From NCBI GenBank assembly GCA_030748735.1, contig JASMLK010000010.1, positions 1 through 51,193 on the forward strand: a stretch of DNA of 51,193 nt, in the 5' to 3' direction. The position numbers and the translations under genes were made by a program. The first letter of the stretch is position 1, and each line of letters starts with the position of its first letter. This document shows, one piece after another, positions 24,907 to 32,943 of the stretch. The notes beneath the pieces were generated by a model. The model was not told the origin of the DNA. It saw only the letters and a list, made by a program, of their open reading frames with translations, and did no database searches. This DNA is from Myxococcota bacterium. Lineage in GTDB: Bacteria; Myxococcota_A; UBA9160; UBA4427.

Positions 24907-26295
24907 GTGCGGCAGACGCCGACGCAGCAGACGCAACAGCACAGCCCGAAAACAGCCGCGAAACCAACGCCTTCGCCAAGGGGTCCGCGTGCCCTCGACG
25001 GGTTGCGCGTGGTGATCGGAACCGCCCTCCTCGCCATCGTCTTTTCGCTGGCGTTCACAAGCTGCCAGAACGCCAGCAGCAGTAGCGACGCGAGCGGAGG
25101 CTGCGGCCTCGAAGGCTGCAAGATCGTCGCCCCCGACCCGAACGCCACCGACACCTTTGCATTCGGCGTTGCGATCGACGGCGACAAGATGGTGGCCGGA
25201 TCGATCGTCGACGACCCCTCGACCGACGCCGGTGCCGCCTATGTATTCGCATACGAAGACGGCGATTGGCTGGTCGAACAGAAGATCCAGCACACCACGC
25301 CCGTTCCCGTCGGCGGTGACTTCTTTGGCAATGCCGTCGCGATGCAGGGCGACCGGATCGCGGTTGGGGCCCAGGGCGTCGAGAGCACCGGTGCTGAAGC
25401 GCGGGCTGGTAGTGTCTTTATCTTCGAGTTCGATAGCGGCAGCTGGTCCCAGGTGCAGCGGATCGAGGCCCCGGACGCTGCACTCGATGACCGCTTCGGC
25501 GTTTCCGTAGACCTCGACGGCGATTGGCTGGTGGTCGGCTCTTATCTCGACGACGACAACAACAGCGCCTCGGGTTCGGTCTATGTGTTCGAGCACGACG
25601 GGTTGGAGTACGTCTTCGACGAGAAGCTCAACATGCAGAACAACAGCGGCAACGATCGCTTCGGTGTCTCCGTCGCAGTCGACGGAGATATCCTGGTCGC
25701 TGGGGCCCTCAACGACAACTTCTTCTTCACCGGTAACGAATCGGGCTCGGCTGGCGTTTTCCGCCATGACGACACGGACTGGATCCACGAAGGATTTACC
25801 GCGAATGATGCGCTCGTCGGCGATACCTTCGCGCCGTTCGATCACTTCGGCACTTCCGTCGACATCGACGATGGGGTCATCGTGGTTGGCGCCCCCGGGG
25901 TCGACGGTGATGAAGAAGACGAGGGCATCGTCTGGGTCTATCGATTCGATGGCGGCAAGTGGAGCCACTACCTGGACGACAACATCGAAACGATCCGACC
26001 CAGCGACCCGAGCGAGTCCAAGCTCTTCGGCAACTCGGTCTCGATCGAAGGCAACCGCGTGATCGTAGGTGCGAAGCTAGACGACGAAGAGGGCCAGCGC
26101 GCAGGCGCCACTTACGTCTTCGAATACGAAGGTGGCGAGTGGGTCGAGCAGCACAAGCTGACCGCTCCCGATGCAACGACCGGTGACAACTTCGGTGTTT
26201 CGGCTGTTGTCTCGGGCGACACCATCATCGTCGGCGCACCGCTCGCCGGCCCGGGCAACGACGCCTCCGGCGCGGCCTACGGCTTCGAGCTCTAG
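24907..26295 (+). CDS. lipoprotein with seven FG-GAP-like propeller repeats
   Basis: A 462-residue protein. After an N-terminal extension it has a hydrophobic core with lipobox LAFTSC, so it is probably a lipoprotein. Seven repeats follow, each starting F-G-x-[SAV]-V and containing a x-x-[VI]-x-[VA]-G turn with Asp-rich loops and a Y-V-F strand: starts near FAFGVAIDG, FFGNAVAMQG, RFGVSVDLDG, RFGVSVAVDG, HFGTSVDIDD, LFGNSVSIEG and NFGVSAVVSG. Seven repeats fit a single seven-bladed beta-propeller like integrin alpha heads and probably binds Ca2+ or a surface ligand. The last repeat is short, as for a closing velcro blade. The GTG at 24907 follows GGGGAG at eight bases. Its stop shares CTAG with the stop of the convergent ligase gene. 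Confidence 0.86.
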   Translation: MRQTPTQQTQQHSPKTAAKPTPSPRGPRALDGLRVVIGTALLAIVFSLAFTSCQNASSSSDASGGCGLEGCKIVAPDPNATDTFAFGVAIDGDKMVAGSIVDDPSTDAGAAYVFAYEDGDWLVEQKIQHTTPVPVGGDFFGNAVAMQGDRIAVGAQGVESTGAEARAGSVFIFEFDSGSWSQVQRIEAPDAALDDRFGVSVDLDGDWLVVGSYLDDDNNSASGSVYVFEHDGLEYVFDEKLNMQNNSGNDRFGVSVAVDGDILVAGALNDNFFFTGNESGSAGVFRHDDTDWIHEGFTANDALVGDTFAPFDHFGTSVDIDDGVIVVGAPGVDGDEEDEGIVWVYRFDGGKWSHYLDDNIETIRPSDPSESKLFGNSVSIEGNRVIVGAKLDDEEGQRAGATYVFEYEGGEWVEQHKLTAPDATTGDNFGVSAVVSGDTIIVGAPLAGPGNDASGAAYGFEL

Positions 26296-29200
26296 CGTTC
26301 CCCTTTCTCGGGCAGCAGCGCTCCGACCCAACGTTCGAACGCTTCACGCTCGAACGGGACGTAGCCAGCTTCATCTGGAGCCAGCCAGTGCAACTCGCCC
26401 TTGAGGCCTTCGGCTGCGGCGGCCTCCTCGTCGTAGCCCACCCGGCGTAGCGCGCGCTTGCGCGTGCGATGCCCCGCTGTCGTGGGCAAACCGTCGACGA
26501 TACGAACCGCGACCGGGCGCTCGGCTTCGCGCAGGCGGTGTTCGACCGCGTGACGCAATGCCACCGGATCGAAGACGGCACCGCGACGCAACACCAGCGA
26601 GGCCATCGGCACTTCGAGGGTGCCACCCGGGACCTGGACACCGTAGACGGCAACGAGATCGATGTCCTCGAGCTGCTGCGCGAGGCTGTCCTCCACGGGG
26701 ATCGTCGCGACCGCACCGTGGACGCCGCGAATCACGTCGGCGATGTAATCGACCTGCCAATAGTCTCCGTCGTCGTCGATCCGCACGAGGTCCCGCGTAC
26801 TGAGCCAGGCGTCGCCCGCTTCGAACAGCCCGCGCATCGCGCGGCCTTCGAGCTCACCGCGTTCGCGATCGATGCGCTCGACGAGCAGGCCGACATCGCC
26901 CGGCCGGCAGCGTTTGGCGAAGCCGCTTTCGGATTCGACGAGCTTCGACTTTTCGAGGTCCCAGGCCGCGATTTCCACGTCACCGCCGCCGGGAAGCGGG
27001 CGTCCCAACGACCCGACCTTTTCGCCCGTGAGGTTCACCAACACGGCATTGCCCTCGGTCGAGGCGAAGAACTCGACGACGTCGATCGGACCGAATCGCT
27101 CGGTGACCCTCCGCCACAGCGCCTTCGGCATACCACTACCCGCAAAGAGACGGATCGCGTGGTGACGCTCCTGTTGGCTGCGCGGGGCGGTCACGAGCGC
27201 GTGGCACATCGAGCCCGTATAGAACACGACGTTCACGCCATAGCGCCGCACGTCATTCCAAAAGACGCCGGGATCGATCTGCGAGTTGAAGGTCGACGCC
27301 ATCGCGAGCCGCGCGCCGCTCACCAATGCTCCACCGACGCAGACCAGGATGCCCGTCGGATGATGAATCGGCGAGCAGCAATAGACCGTGTCCATGGGTG
27401 TGAGCGCGCAACCGGTCGCGGTGCCGAAGGCCGAGGTCGCCCAGCGGCGATTCGTGATGAGTCGCGTGCCGAGGTTCTGCCCGGCGCCCGTGATGAGCAC
27501 CATGGCGAGTTCGCCCGCGAGCCCCGGGTTCGGTTGGTACCAGTCGGGGACTTCGACCGCGTCGGGATCGATCGCCTCCATGTCGACGAGACCGCGCGCG
27601 AGTTCGCGCGGGTCTCCGCCACCGCCGAGCACCAGGACGTCCTGACCGAAGGCTTGGCGCGCCGCTTCGCCGCGTTCGGGGTCGCAGAGCAGATGCTCCA
27701 CCTGCGCGACTTCGAGCTGACGCGAAAGGGAAAGGTCTGGACGCAACAACACCGAGACCGCCCCGAGCCGCGAGATCGCGACGATCGAAGCCACGGCACT
27801 CGGACGCGTTTGCATCAGGACGCCAACGTGCGCGCCCGGGCGGACGCCACATTCGATCAGCCCCCGTACGATGTTGTCGATGCGTTCGTCGGCCGCCGCG
27901 TAGTTGTGCGCGCGATCTTCGAACAGGAAGAAGGTGTCTTCCGGGGTTTCCTGCGCGCGTTCGAGCAGGGTGAGGCCCGGGCTCAACCGCGTGCCGTGTC
28001 GCACGTCCGAAAGGCGCCCGAGACGCCCCGCCTGGGGCACGACGTTGCGCATCATGCGGCGACCGATCCCGATGCCACTGCCGAGACTGCGTGCGGCGCC
28101 ACCGATGACGTCGGCGCTGAGGTCGAAGGTGAGCTGTGCGGCGACGCGCAGGTCGTCCATGACCCCTTTTCGCTCCGGCACATCGTCGCGCTCTTCGAGC
28201 AACTGAGCGGTTTCGGGAAGTGGCCCCCGCCCTTCACAGCACTCGAGCCAATCGATCACGTTGGGCCAGGTCTCTTCGTTCGCACGCGACCCCACGATCA
28301 GCCCGAAGTGTCCCGCTTCGACCTTCACCTGATAGCAGTCGGCCTGGGGCGCGGCGGCGTAGATCGCGCGCACCGTGGGTGGCGGTGCAAGCGAATCCGT
28401 CGTCCCCACGAACGCGAGGATGGGACAGGTGATGTCGGCCAGCGTAACCGTCCGCTCGTCGATCACGAGCCCACCCTGCAACAGGCGATTCTGGGCGACG
28501 AGTTGCTTCAACACGTCGGCGAGTGCTGGCCCGGGGAAAGCGGTCCAGCCTTCCGTTTCCATGAACCGCCGCATGCCCTCGCGCTTCTTCAACGCCTCGC
28601 GGTCGTAGAGGCGACGCATGAAATCGATGCGCTGCTGCGCCGTCTTGATCGGGTCCATGAGTTGGAAGCCCAGCCGTGTGGCCCAGGAGGGAATGCCGCC
28701 TGGAGCCAACGCACCCTGCAAGCGACCCAGGCGTTCGATCGCCTCGATCACCAATTCCGGGGGCAGGTTCAGCGGAAGCCCCTGATGGAAGTCGACGCCA
28801 CTGCCGAAAGTGGTGATCGACGCCACCCCCTCGCTGCGCAAGAAGGCCGCCGCCTGGTAGGCGAACATGCCGCCCTGCGAATAGCCCATGACGTGCACGG
28901 GACGGCCCCTGCATTCGCGCACGCTGCCAATGGCCTCGGCGACAGCGAGCACGTGGTCGGTGAGCGAACGATCGAGCCCCCCCTCTTCCTGCTCGGGCGA
29001 ACCGAAATCCACCACCCACGGATCGGCCCCGGCGCGCTCGAGTATCTCGACGACGCTCGCCTCGGGCGAAACATCCCAGACGTCCGCCGTCAACATCAGC
29101 GGCGGAATCAAGAGGACGGGCGGCCGGTCCTTTTCTTCGGGATCGATGCGGTCGGGGAAGTAGTGACGCAACCGGTGATGGTCACCCCTCACCTCCACTT

Positions 29201-29348
29201 CGTACGGCGCGGGCTGTCGCTCGGTGAGCCCACCGTGCCGGGCGATCTCGAGCCCGTTGCGTACAGCGGCCACGATGCGCCCCACGCCGCTATCGGGAAC
29301 GTTCCCGTTGTTCTTTCTCGCTCGTCTCTTTCGTCTTACGGCGGCCAT
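26292..29348 (-). CDS. fusion of PhaC/epoxide-hydrolase-like alpha/beta hydrolase and acyl-CoA-ligase-like domain
   Basis: A 1018-residue two-domain protein. Residues about 60-390 are an alpha/beta hydrolase: GYSQGGM nucleophile elbow (S157) and the surroundings VLLIPPLMLTADVWD match PhaC-like class III/thioesterase hydrolases. Residues about 460-1010 are an AMP-binding ligase fold: FFASTEGNAVLVN and STRDLVRIDDDGDYW can be matched to adenylation cores A5 and A7. The ATP P-loop, normally S-G-T-T-G-x-P-K, is ITGAGQNLGTRLITNRR (about 615-632), so adenylation may be impaired. Such fusions occur in mycobacterial and deltaproteobacterial lipid genes. The start at 29348 lies 4 bp after the stop of the FATP-type ligase, so both are co-expressed. 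A fusion that ligates and hydrolyses is inference. Confidence 0.84.
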   Translation of the reverse strand: MAAVRRKRRARKNNGNVPDSGVGRIVAAVRNGLEIARHGGLTERQPAPYEVEVRGDHHRLRHYFPDRIDPEEKDRPPVLLIPPLMLTADVWDVSPEASVVEILERAGADPWVVDFGSPEQEEGGLDRSLTDHVLAVAEAIGSVRECRGRPVHVMGYSQGGMFAYQAAAFLRSEGVASITTFGSGVDFHQGLPLNLPPELVIEAIERLGRLQGALAPGGIPSWATRLGFQLMDPIKTAQQRIDFMRRLYDREALKKREGMRRFMETEGWTAFPGPALADVLKQLVAQNRLLQGGLVIDERTVTLADITCPILAFVGTTDSLAPPPTVRAIYAAAPQADCYQVKVEAGHFGLIVGSRANEETWPNVIDWLECCEGRGPLPETAQLLEERDDVPERKGVMDDLRVAAQLTFDLSADVIGGAARSLGSGIGIGRRMMRNVVPQAGRLGRLSDVRHGTRLSPGLTLLERAQETPEDTFFLFEDRAHNYAAADERIDNIVRGLIECGVRPGAHVGVLMQTRPSAVASIVAISRLGAVSVLLRPDLSLSRQLEVAQVEHLLCDPERGEAARQAFGQDVLVLGGGGDPRELARGLVDMEAIDPDAVEVPDWYQPNPGLAGELAMVLITGAGQNLGTRLITNRRWATSAFGTATGCALTPMDTVYCCSPIHHPTGILVCVGGALVSGARLAMASTFNSQIDPGVFWNDVRRYGVNVVFYTGSMCHALVTAPRSQQERHHAIRLFAGSGMPKALWRRVTERFGPIDVVEFFASTEGNAVLVNLTGEKVGSLGRPLPGGGDVEIAAWDLEKSKLVESESGFAKRCRPGDVGLLVERIDRERGELEGRAMRGLFEAGDAWLSTRDLVRIDDDGDYWQVDYIADVIRGVHGAVATIPVEDSLAQQLEDIDLVAVYGVQVPGGTLEVPMASLVLRRGAVFDPVALRHAVEHRLREAERPVAVRIVDGLPTTAGHRTRKRALRRVGYDEEAAAAEGLKGELHWLAPDEAGYVPFEREAFERWVGALLPEKGER

Positions 29349-29352
29349 GGCA

Positions 29353-31137
29353 TCAAACTCGAATCTCACCGGACTGGATGGCCCGGTAGCGTGCGGCGTC
29401 AAGCGGCAGATAGGCACCTGCTTGCGCGTCGAGGAAGTAGAGCGGATCGGCGATCTGCTCGGGGTCGAAGCCTTCCTTCACGGCATCGACCTTGCGGTGC
29501 TTGAATGTTCCGGTGATCTCGATTTCTCTTCCGAGGCGAACGAATAGCGGACGTGAGTAGCTGGCGAGCTGCTCGGCCACCTGGCGGTGCAGCTGCGCGA
29601 TGTCGAAGCCGTCAGCGACGACGAGCGACGCCATCCCGGCGCGACCGTCGGCGCCTTCGACCGTGACGCCGTACACGTTCGCCTCTTTCACACCCGCACA
29701 CAACGAAAGCACTTCGGCGACTTCACCGGTCGACACGTTTTCTCCCTTCCAGCGGAAGGTGTCTCCGATGCGATCGACGAAGTAGAAGTAGTCCTCGTCA
29801 TCTCGCCGCAAAAGGTCGCCGGTGCGGAAGTAGGCGTCGCCCTTTTCGAAGACATCGCGCAGGACCTTCTTCTCGCTCGCTTTCTCGTCGGTATAGCCTT
29901 CGAAGCGCCCGACGTTGGTGATGCGACCAATGGCTTCCCCCGCTTCGCCGATTTCGCAGTCGAGGCAGAAGCCGTGCTTGCCGCGCACGACTTCTTCGTT
30001 TTCGACGTCGAACTTCACGAGGTGCATGCCCTGGAGCTTCTGCACCAGACGTGGCAAGCGACCGATCGAACCGACCTTGTTGTCGCCGTTGACGAACACG
30101 ACGTTGCCCTCGGTGGCCCCGTAGAACTCGACGATCTCGGGGATGCCGAAGCGCTCCTGGAAGGGTTCCCACACTTCACCCCGCAGCCCGTTGCCAACGC
30201 AGAGGCGAATCTTGTGGCGGCGCTCGTCGGGATGCTCGGGGGCGTTCAGCAGATAGCGGCAGAGTTCCCCGATGTATTGGAAGAGCGTTACGTCGTGACG
30301 CACGCAGTCTTCCCAGAAGTGGCTTGCGGAGAACTTGCGAGCGAGAACGGCCGTGGCGCCGTTGAGGATCGCGCCGCCCAACGCCATCACGCCGCCGGCC
30401 GAGTGATACAGGGGCAGGCAGACGTACATGCGATCGCCCGGTCCAACCTTCGTGATGCCCGTGACGGCGAGGGCAACCGTCCCGAATCGGAAGTGGCTGA
30501 AGTTCGCGGCCTTGGGGAGCCCCGTCGTTCCGCTCGTGTAGATGTAGAAGAGGTTGTCGGACGAATCGAGGCCGCGTCGGACGTCCGACGGAAGCGACGC
30601 TCCTGAACGACCGGCACGATCGGCGTCGAGATCCGAAGCGCCGGCGATCTCACCACCACTCGACCAGACTTCGAGGTCACTGCCCACTTCGTCTCGAGCC
30701 GTCGCGAAGTGCTCGTCGAGTGCCTTGTCGAGAATCAGGTGCCGCGCTTTCGATACGCCGAGACTGTGTGCAAGAGGATGGCCAGACAGGTTCGTGTTGA
30801 TCAACGCCGTGACCGCGCCGATCTTCGCGAGCCCCATCCAATGCACCACGAACTCGGGCCGGTTCTCCATCAACAGCGCCACGACGTCGCCCATCGCGAT
30901 GCCCTGGGCCTGTGCCCAGCGCGCAACCCGGTTGGCTTCGCGATCGAGTTCGGCGTAGGTCATGGTGGTGTCGCCCATCACGAGGGCCGGATGATCGGGG
31001 TCGGCTTCGACCGCGGCCTCGAAGACGTCGGCCACCGTGCGACCACTACCCGGTCGCATGCGGAGGACCTTGGGGAGCGAGCGGCTCATCGCGCCGAGGA
31101 ATCGAACGTTGGTCGTAAGTCGGTTGAAACCGGACAT
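29353..31137 (-). CDS. FATP/FadD6-type very-long-chain acyl-CoA synthetase
   Basis: A 594-residue AMP-forming acyl-CoA ligase of the fatty-acid-transport-protein branch. The P-loop is YIYTSGTTGLPKA, and later cores are GATEGNVVFVN (A5), YFRTGDLLRRDDEDYFYFVDRIGD (A7/A8), RWKGENVSTGEVAEVL and EITGTFKHRKVDAVKEGFD near the C-terminus. These are diagnostic of FATP1/FadD6 relatives that activate long, branched or sterol-like acids at the membrane. The ATG at 31137 follows AGGAGAG. It is the promoter-proximal gene of the -strand pair with the hydrolase-ligase fusion and is divergent from tetR2 (228 bp apart), whose operator may regulate it. Confidence 0.94.
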   Translation of the reverse strand: MSGFNRLTTNVRFLGAMSRSLPKVLRMRPGSGRTVADVFEAAVEADPDHPALVMGDTTMTYAELDREANRVARWAQAQGIAMGDVVALLMENRPEFVVHWMGLAKIGAVTALINTNLSGHPLAHSLGVSKARHLILDKALDEHFATARDEVGSDLEVWSSGGEIAGASDLDADRAGRSGASLPSDVRRGLDSSDNLFYIYTSGTTGLPKAANFSHFRFGTVALAVTGITKVGPGDRMYVCLPLYHSAGGVMALGGAILNGATAVLARKFSASHFWEDCVRHDVTLFQYIGELCRYLLNAPEHPDERRHKIRLCVGNGLRGEVWEPFQERFGIPEIVEFYGATEGNVVFVNGDNKVGSIGRLPRLVQKLQGMHLVKFDVENEEVVRGKHGFCLDCEIGEAGEAIGRITNVGRFEGYTDEKASEKKVLRDVFEKGDAYFRTGDLLRRDDEDYFYFVDRIGDTFRWKGENVSTGEVAEVLSLCAGVKEANVYGVTVEGADGRAGMASLVVADGFDIAQLHRQVAEQLASYSRPLFVRLGREIEITGTFKHRKVDAVKEGFDPEQIADPLYFLDAQAGAYLPLDAARYRAIQSGEIRV

Positions 31138-31329
31138 GGCGGGACTCTCCTGCGGCGTGGGCGCGCTGCGAGGTTCGGAGTCGCTCGACGTGGGCGGCGG
31201 CCTGACGGCGGGCCCGAGTGCATCGGCGAGAAACACAAGATTAGCCGCACCCTGCTGGGACACCGGCGGTTCTCGCCCGCGATCGCGGGGCCGTCGACGA
31301 ATGCGACGCCCCCGAAGCGACTCGAGGCC

Positions 31330-31358
31330 TTGCCAGGGCGGTTATTAACACTTAATAA
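31330..31358 (+). promoter_or_regulatory. second TetR promoter with palindromic operator
   Basis: TTGCCA (31330-31335, five of six bases of -35) and TAATAA (31353-31358) are 17 bp apart. The palindrome TTATTAA-CAC-TTAATAA (31342-31358) fills the spacer and the -10. The -10 ends exactly 6 nt before the ATG at 31365, as at the first TetR gene. A leaderless, self-repressed transcript is inferred. It also lies in the divergent region with the acyl-CoA ligase. Confidence 0.58.
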
Positions 31359-31364
31359 TCCAGC

Positions 31365-31979
31365 ATGTCGGCTTCCGAATCGACGACCAGCTCCCGCCCC
31401 ACCCCCGACCGCATCCTGGATGCGGCCGAAAAACTCTTTTCCGAACAAGGCTTTGCCGCGACGACCCTGCGCCAGGTGACGCGGGCGACCGGGATGAGCC
31501 AGCCGAACATCTACAACCACTTCGAGGACAAGCAGGCGCTCTACGACGGCGTGCTCGAGCGGGCGATGGGGCTGCTCTTTGGAACGATCGAGGCCGCGGT
31601 GCAGCGCGAGGGCGCGACGAGCGCACACGCCATCGAAGCCACGGGCGAAGTCCTCGGTCGCGACCCCGGGCTCGCGCGTCTGCTCTATCACGAGGTCGCT
31701 CGCGGCGCCCCCGACCTCGAGCGCGTCTGTCGAGGCTGGAGCTGGAGCCTGCTCGCAGCAGCGCTCGCCGATCTCGACGCCGACGAAGCCAACCGCTTCG
31801 AAGACGAAGACCATTCCCTGCTGCTCGTCGCCTTCTTCAACCTCGTGATCGGGAGTTTCGCGACCGCCCACGCGTTCCACGAACACACCGCCGACGAAAC
31901 GCACGAAGCCGAGTCCATCGAACACAAGACCCGCTTTCTCGTACGCACCTGGCAGCGCATCGTCACCCTCCACGACTAG
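31365..31979 (+). CDS. TetR-family transcriptional regulator
   Basis: A 204-residue TetR regulator. The HTH is at about residues 13-58: DRILDAAEKLFSEQGFAATTLRQVTRATGMSQPNIYNHFEDKQAL. The C-terminal domain is unassigned. It is divergent from the ligase/fusion pair, which it probably represses in response to an acyl-CoA; this is inference from position and family. The stop codon TAG is supplied by the left end of the 167-bp palindromic element (31976-32142), so its last residues may have been changed by an insertion. Confidence 0.92.
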   Translation: MSASESTTSSRPTPDRILDAAEKLFSEQGFAATTLRQVTRATGMSQPNIYNHFEDKQALYDGVLERAMGLLFGTIEAAVQREGATSAHAIEATGEVLGRDPGLARLLYHEVARGAPDLERVCRGWSWSLLAAALADLDADEANRFEDEDHSLLLVAFFNLVIGSFATAHAFHEHTADETHEAESIEHKTRFLVRTWQRIVTLHD

Positions 31980-32142
31980 GAGCCTGACCCAAGACTCCCG
32001 TGAAACGACAAATCGTCGATGCGCGCCGTCGGCAAGGCGCGGAAGCGCAGCTGTAGCAGGGCTACAGCAAGGTTTCGCAACGCAGCCGACGGTGATGCAG
32101 CGGCGATTTGGCGTCACGCGGAGTCTTGGGTCAGGCTCCTAG
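31976..32142. mobile_element. MITE-like 167-bp palindromic element
   Basis: The element is symmetric around 32059. The outer 23 bp of each arm (31976-31998 and 32120-32142; GAGCCTGACCCAAGACTCC plus CTAG on the outside) are perfectly complementary. Inner arm blocks GTGA, AAATCG, CCGTCGGC and GCTGTAGC also pair, and the apex is GCTGTAGC-AGG-GCTACAGC (32050-32068). It contains no gene. Both ends carry CTAG, which may be a 4-bp target duplication of the YTAR type used by IS5-like elements or part of the palindrome. I infer a miniature inverted-repeat element. The folded RNA could also end transcription of tetR2. Confidence 0.7.
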
Positions 32143-32145
32143 CCC

Positions 32146-32173
32146 GGATGTTCATGAATAATGCGGTCTAGCC
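32146..32173 (+). repeat. 28-bp transposon-end-like repeat, copy A
   Basis: GGATGTTCATGAATAATGCG (32146-32165) followed by GTCTAGCC. The first 20 bases recur exactly, on the opposite strand, at 48141-48160, and with the flank 27 of 28 bases match. It abuts the right end of the palindromic element. The sequence resembles terminal inverted repeats of insertion sequences; no transposase is nearby. Confidence 0.6.
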
Positions 32174-32327
32174 GGTCGAAACTCGCGTTTGGGTGCCCCG
32201 CCCTCGTTTTCGTGTATCACGGACTTCAGGAGCGCTGCGACGACTTGCGATCGCACGCGGACGAGACACCATCGGTCGATTCGAGCGATTCAACCGGCGC
32301 GATCGAGAACGTCAGGAGGCCCATCCC

Positions 32328-32750
32328 GTGAAGACCAGCATCGATCAGTACTGCATCAATGTCACCGACCTCGACAAGTCACTCGAGTTCTGGGAAAAGG
32401 CGCTGCAACTCGAGATCACCCACCGTATCGAGACCGACGAGTTCACCGAGATCGTGCTCAAGGGCGAAGACGGCAATCGCATCCAACTCGCTCGCCATCA
32501 CGCGCAGACGGGCCCGATCGAACACGGCAACGGCTTCTGGAAGCTCTATCTCGCGACGGACGACTGCAAGGGCCTGTTCCAGCGCTGCGTCGACGTGGGC
32601 GCCGAGGTGATGAGCGAACCCGAGCGTCTCGAGCACTGGCCGGTCACCGCGGCGTTCGTGAAGGACCCCGACGGATACGTGGTCGAGATCCTCGAGCACC
32701 ACGGCGAAGCCCCCGCGCTCAGCGGACCGGCTGCGAATCGCGACGACTAG
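32328..32750 (+). CDS. VOC-family (glyoxalase/bleomycin-resistance fold) protein
   Basis: A 140-residue vicinal-oxygen-chelate protein with two beta-alpha-beta-beta-beta modules: DQYCINVTDLDKSLEFWEKAL to NRIQLARHH, and WKLYLATDDCKGLFQRCVDVGAEV to FVKDPDGYVVEILEHH. The V-K-D-P-D-G-Y-x-V-E-[IL]-L ending is the canonical lactoylglutathione-lyase/methylmalonyl-CoA-epimerase signature. Substrate unknown; a metal-dependent isomerase or dioxygenase is possible. GTG 32328 is chosen because AGGAGG lies ten bases upstream; an in-frame upstream ATG lacks a site. The 348-bp gap before it holds the palindromic element and repeat copy A. Confidence 0.9.
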   Translation: MKTSIDQYCINVTDLDKSLEFWEKALQLEITHRIETDEFTEIVLKGEDGNRIQLARHHAQTGPIEHGNGFWKLYLATDDCKGLFQRCVDVGAEVMSEPERLEHWPVTAAFVKDPDGYVVEILEHHGEAPALSGPAANRDD

Positions 32751-32943
32751 AGGTTCGGCCGGGCCTCTAGTCCTCGCTCGACATCGGGTCGCACCAGAGC
32801 GCATGAGCGTCAGGTCCGGGCGCTGTATGGTCGATCGCTGTGCTGCAGCATCGCTTGCGCCGCGCGCGGTATCGTTTCCCGGGCAGGCGCGGCGCCGCGC
32901 GACAGCGCGAACGCTTCAACCCATGCCGTGAGACCGCAACCCG

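Noticed and set aside
26469..29504. Open reading frame of about 1000 codons on + opposite the hydrolase-ligase fusion
   Set aside because: It lies entirely antisense to a gene with clear motifs, contains low-complexity Arg/His-rich readings and no family signature. It is a consequence of GC-rich codon use.
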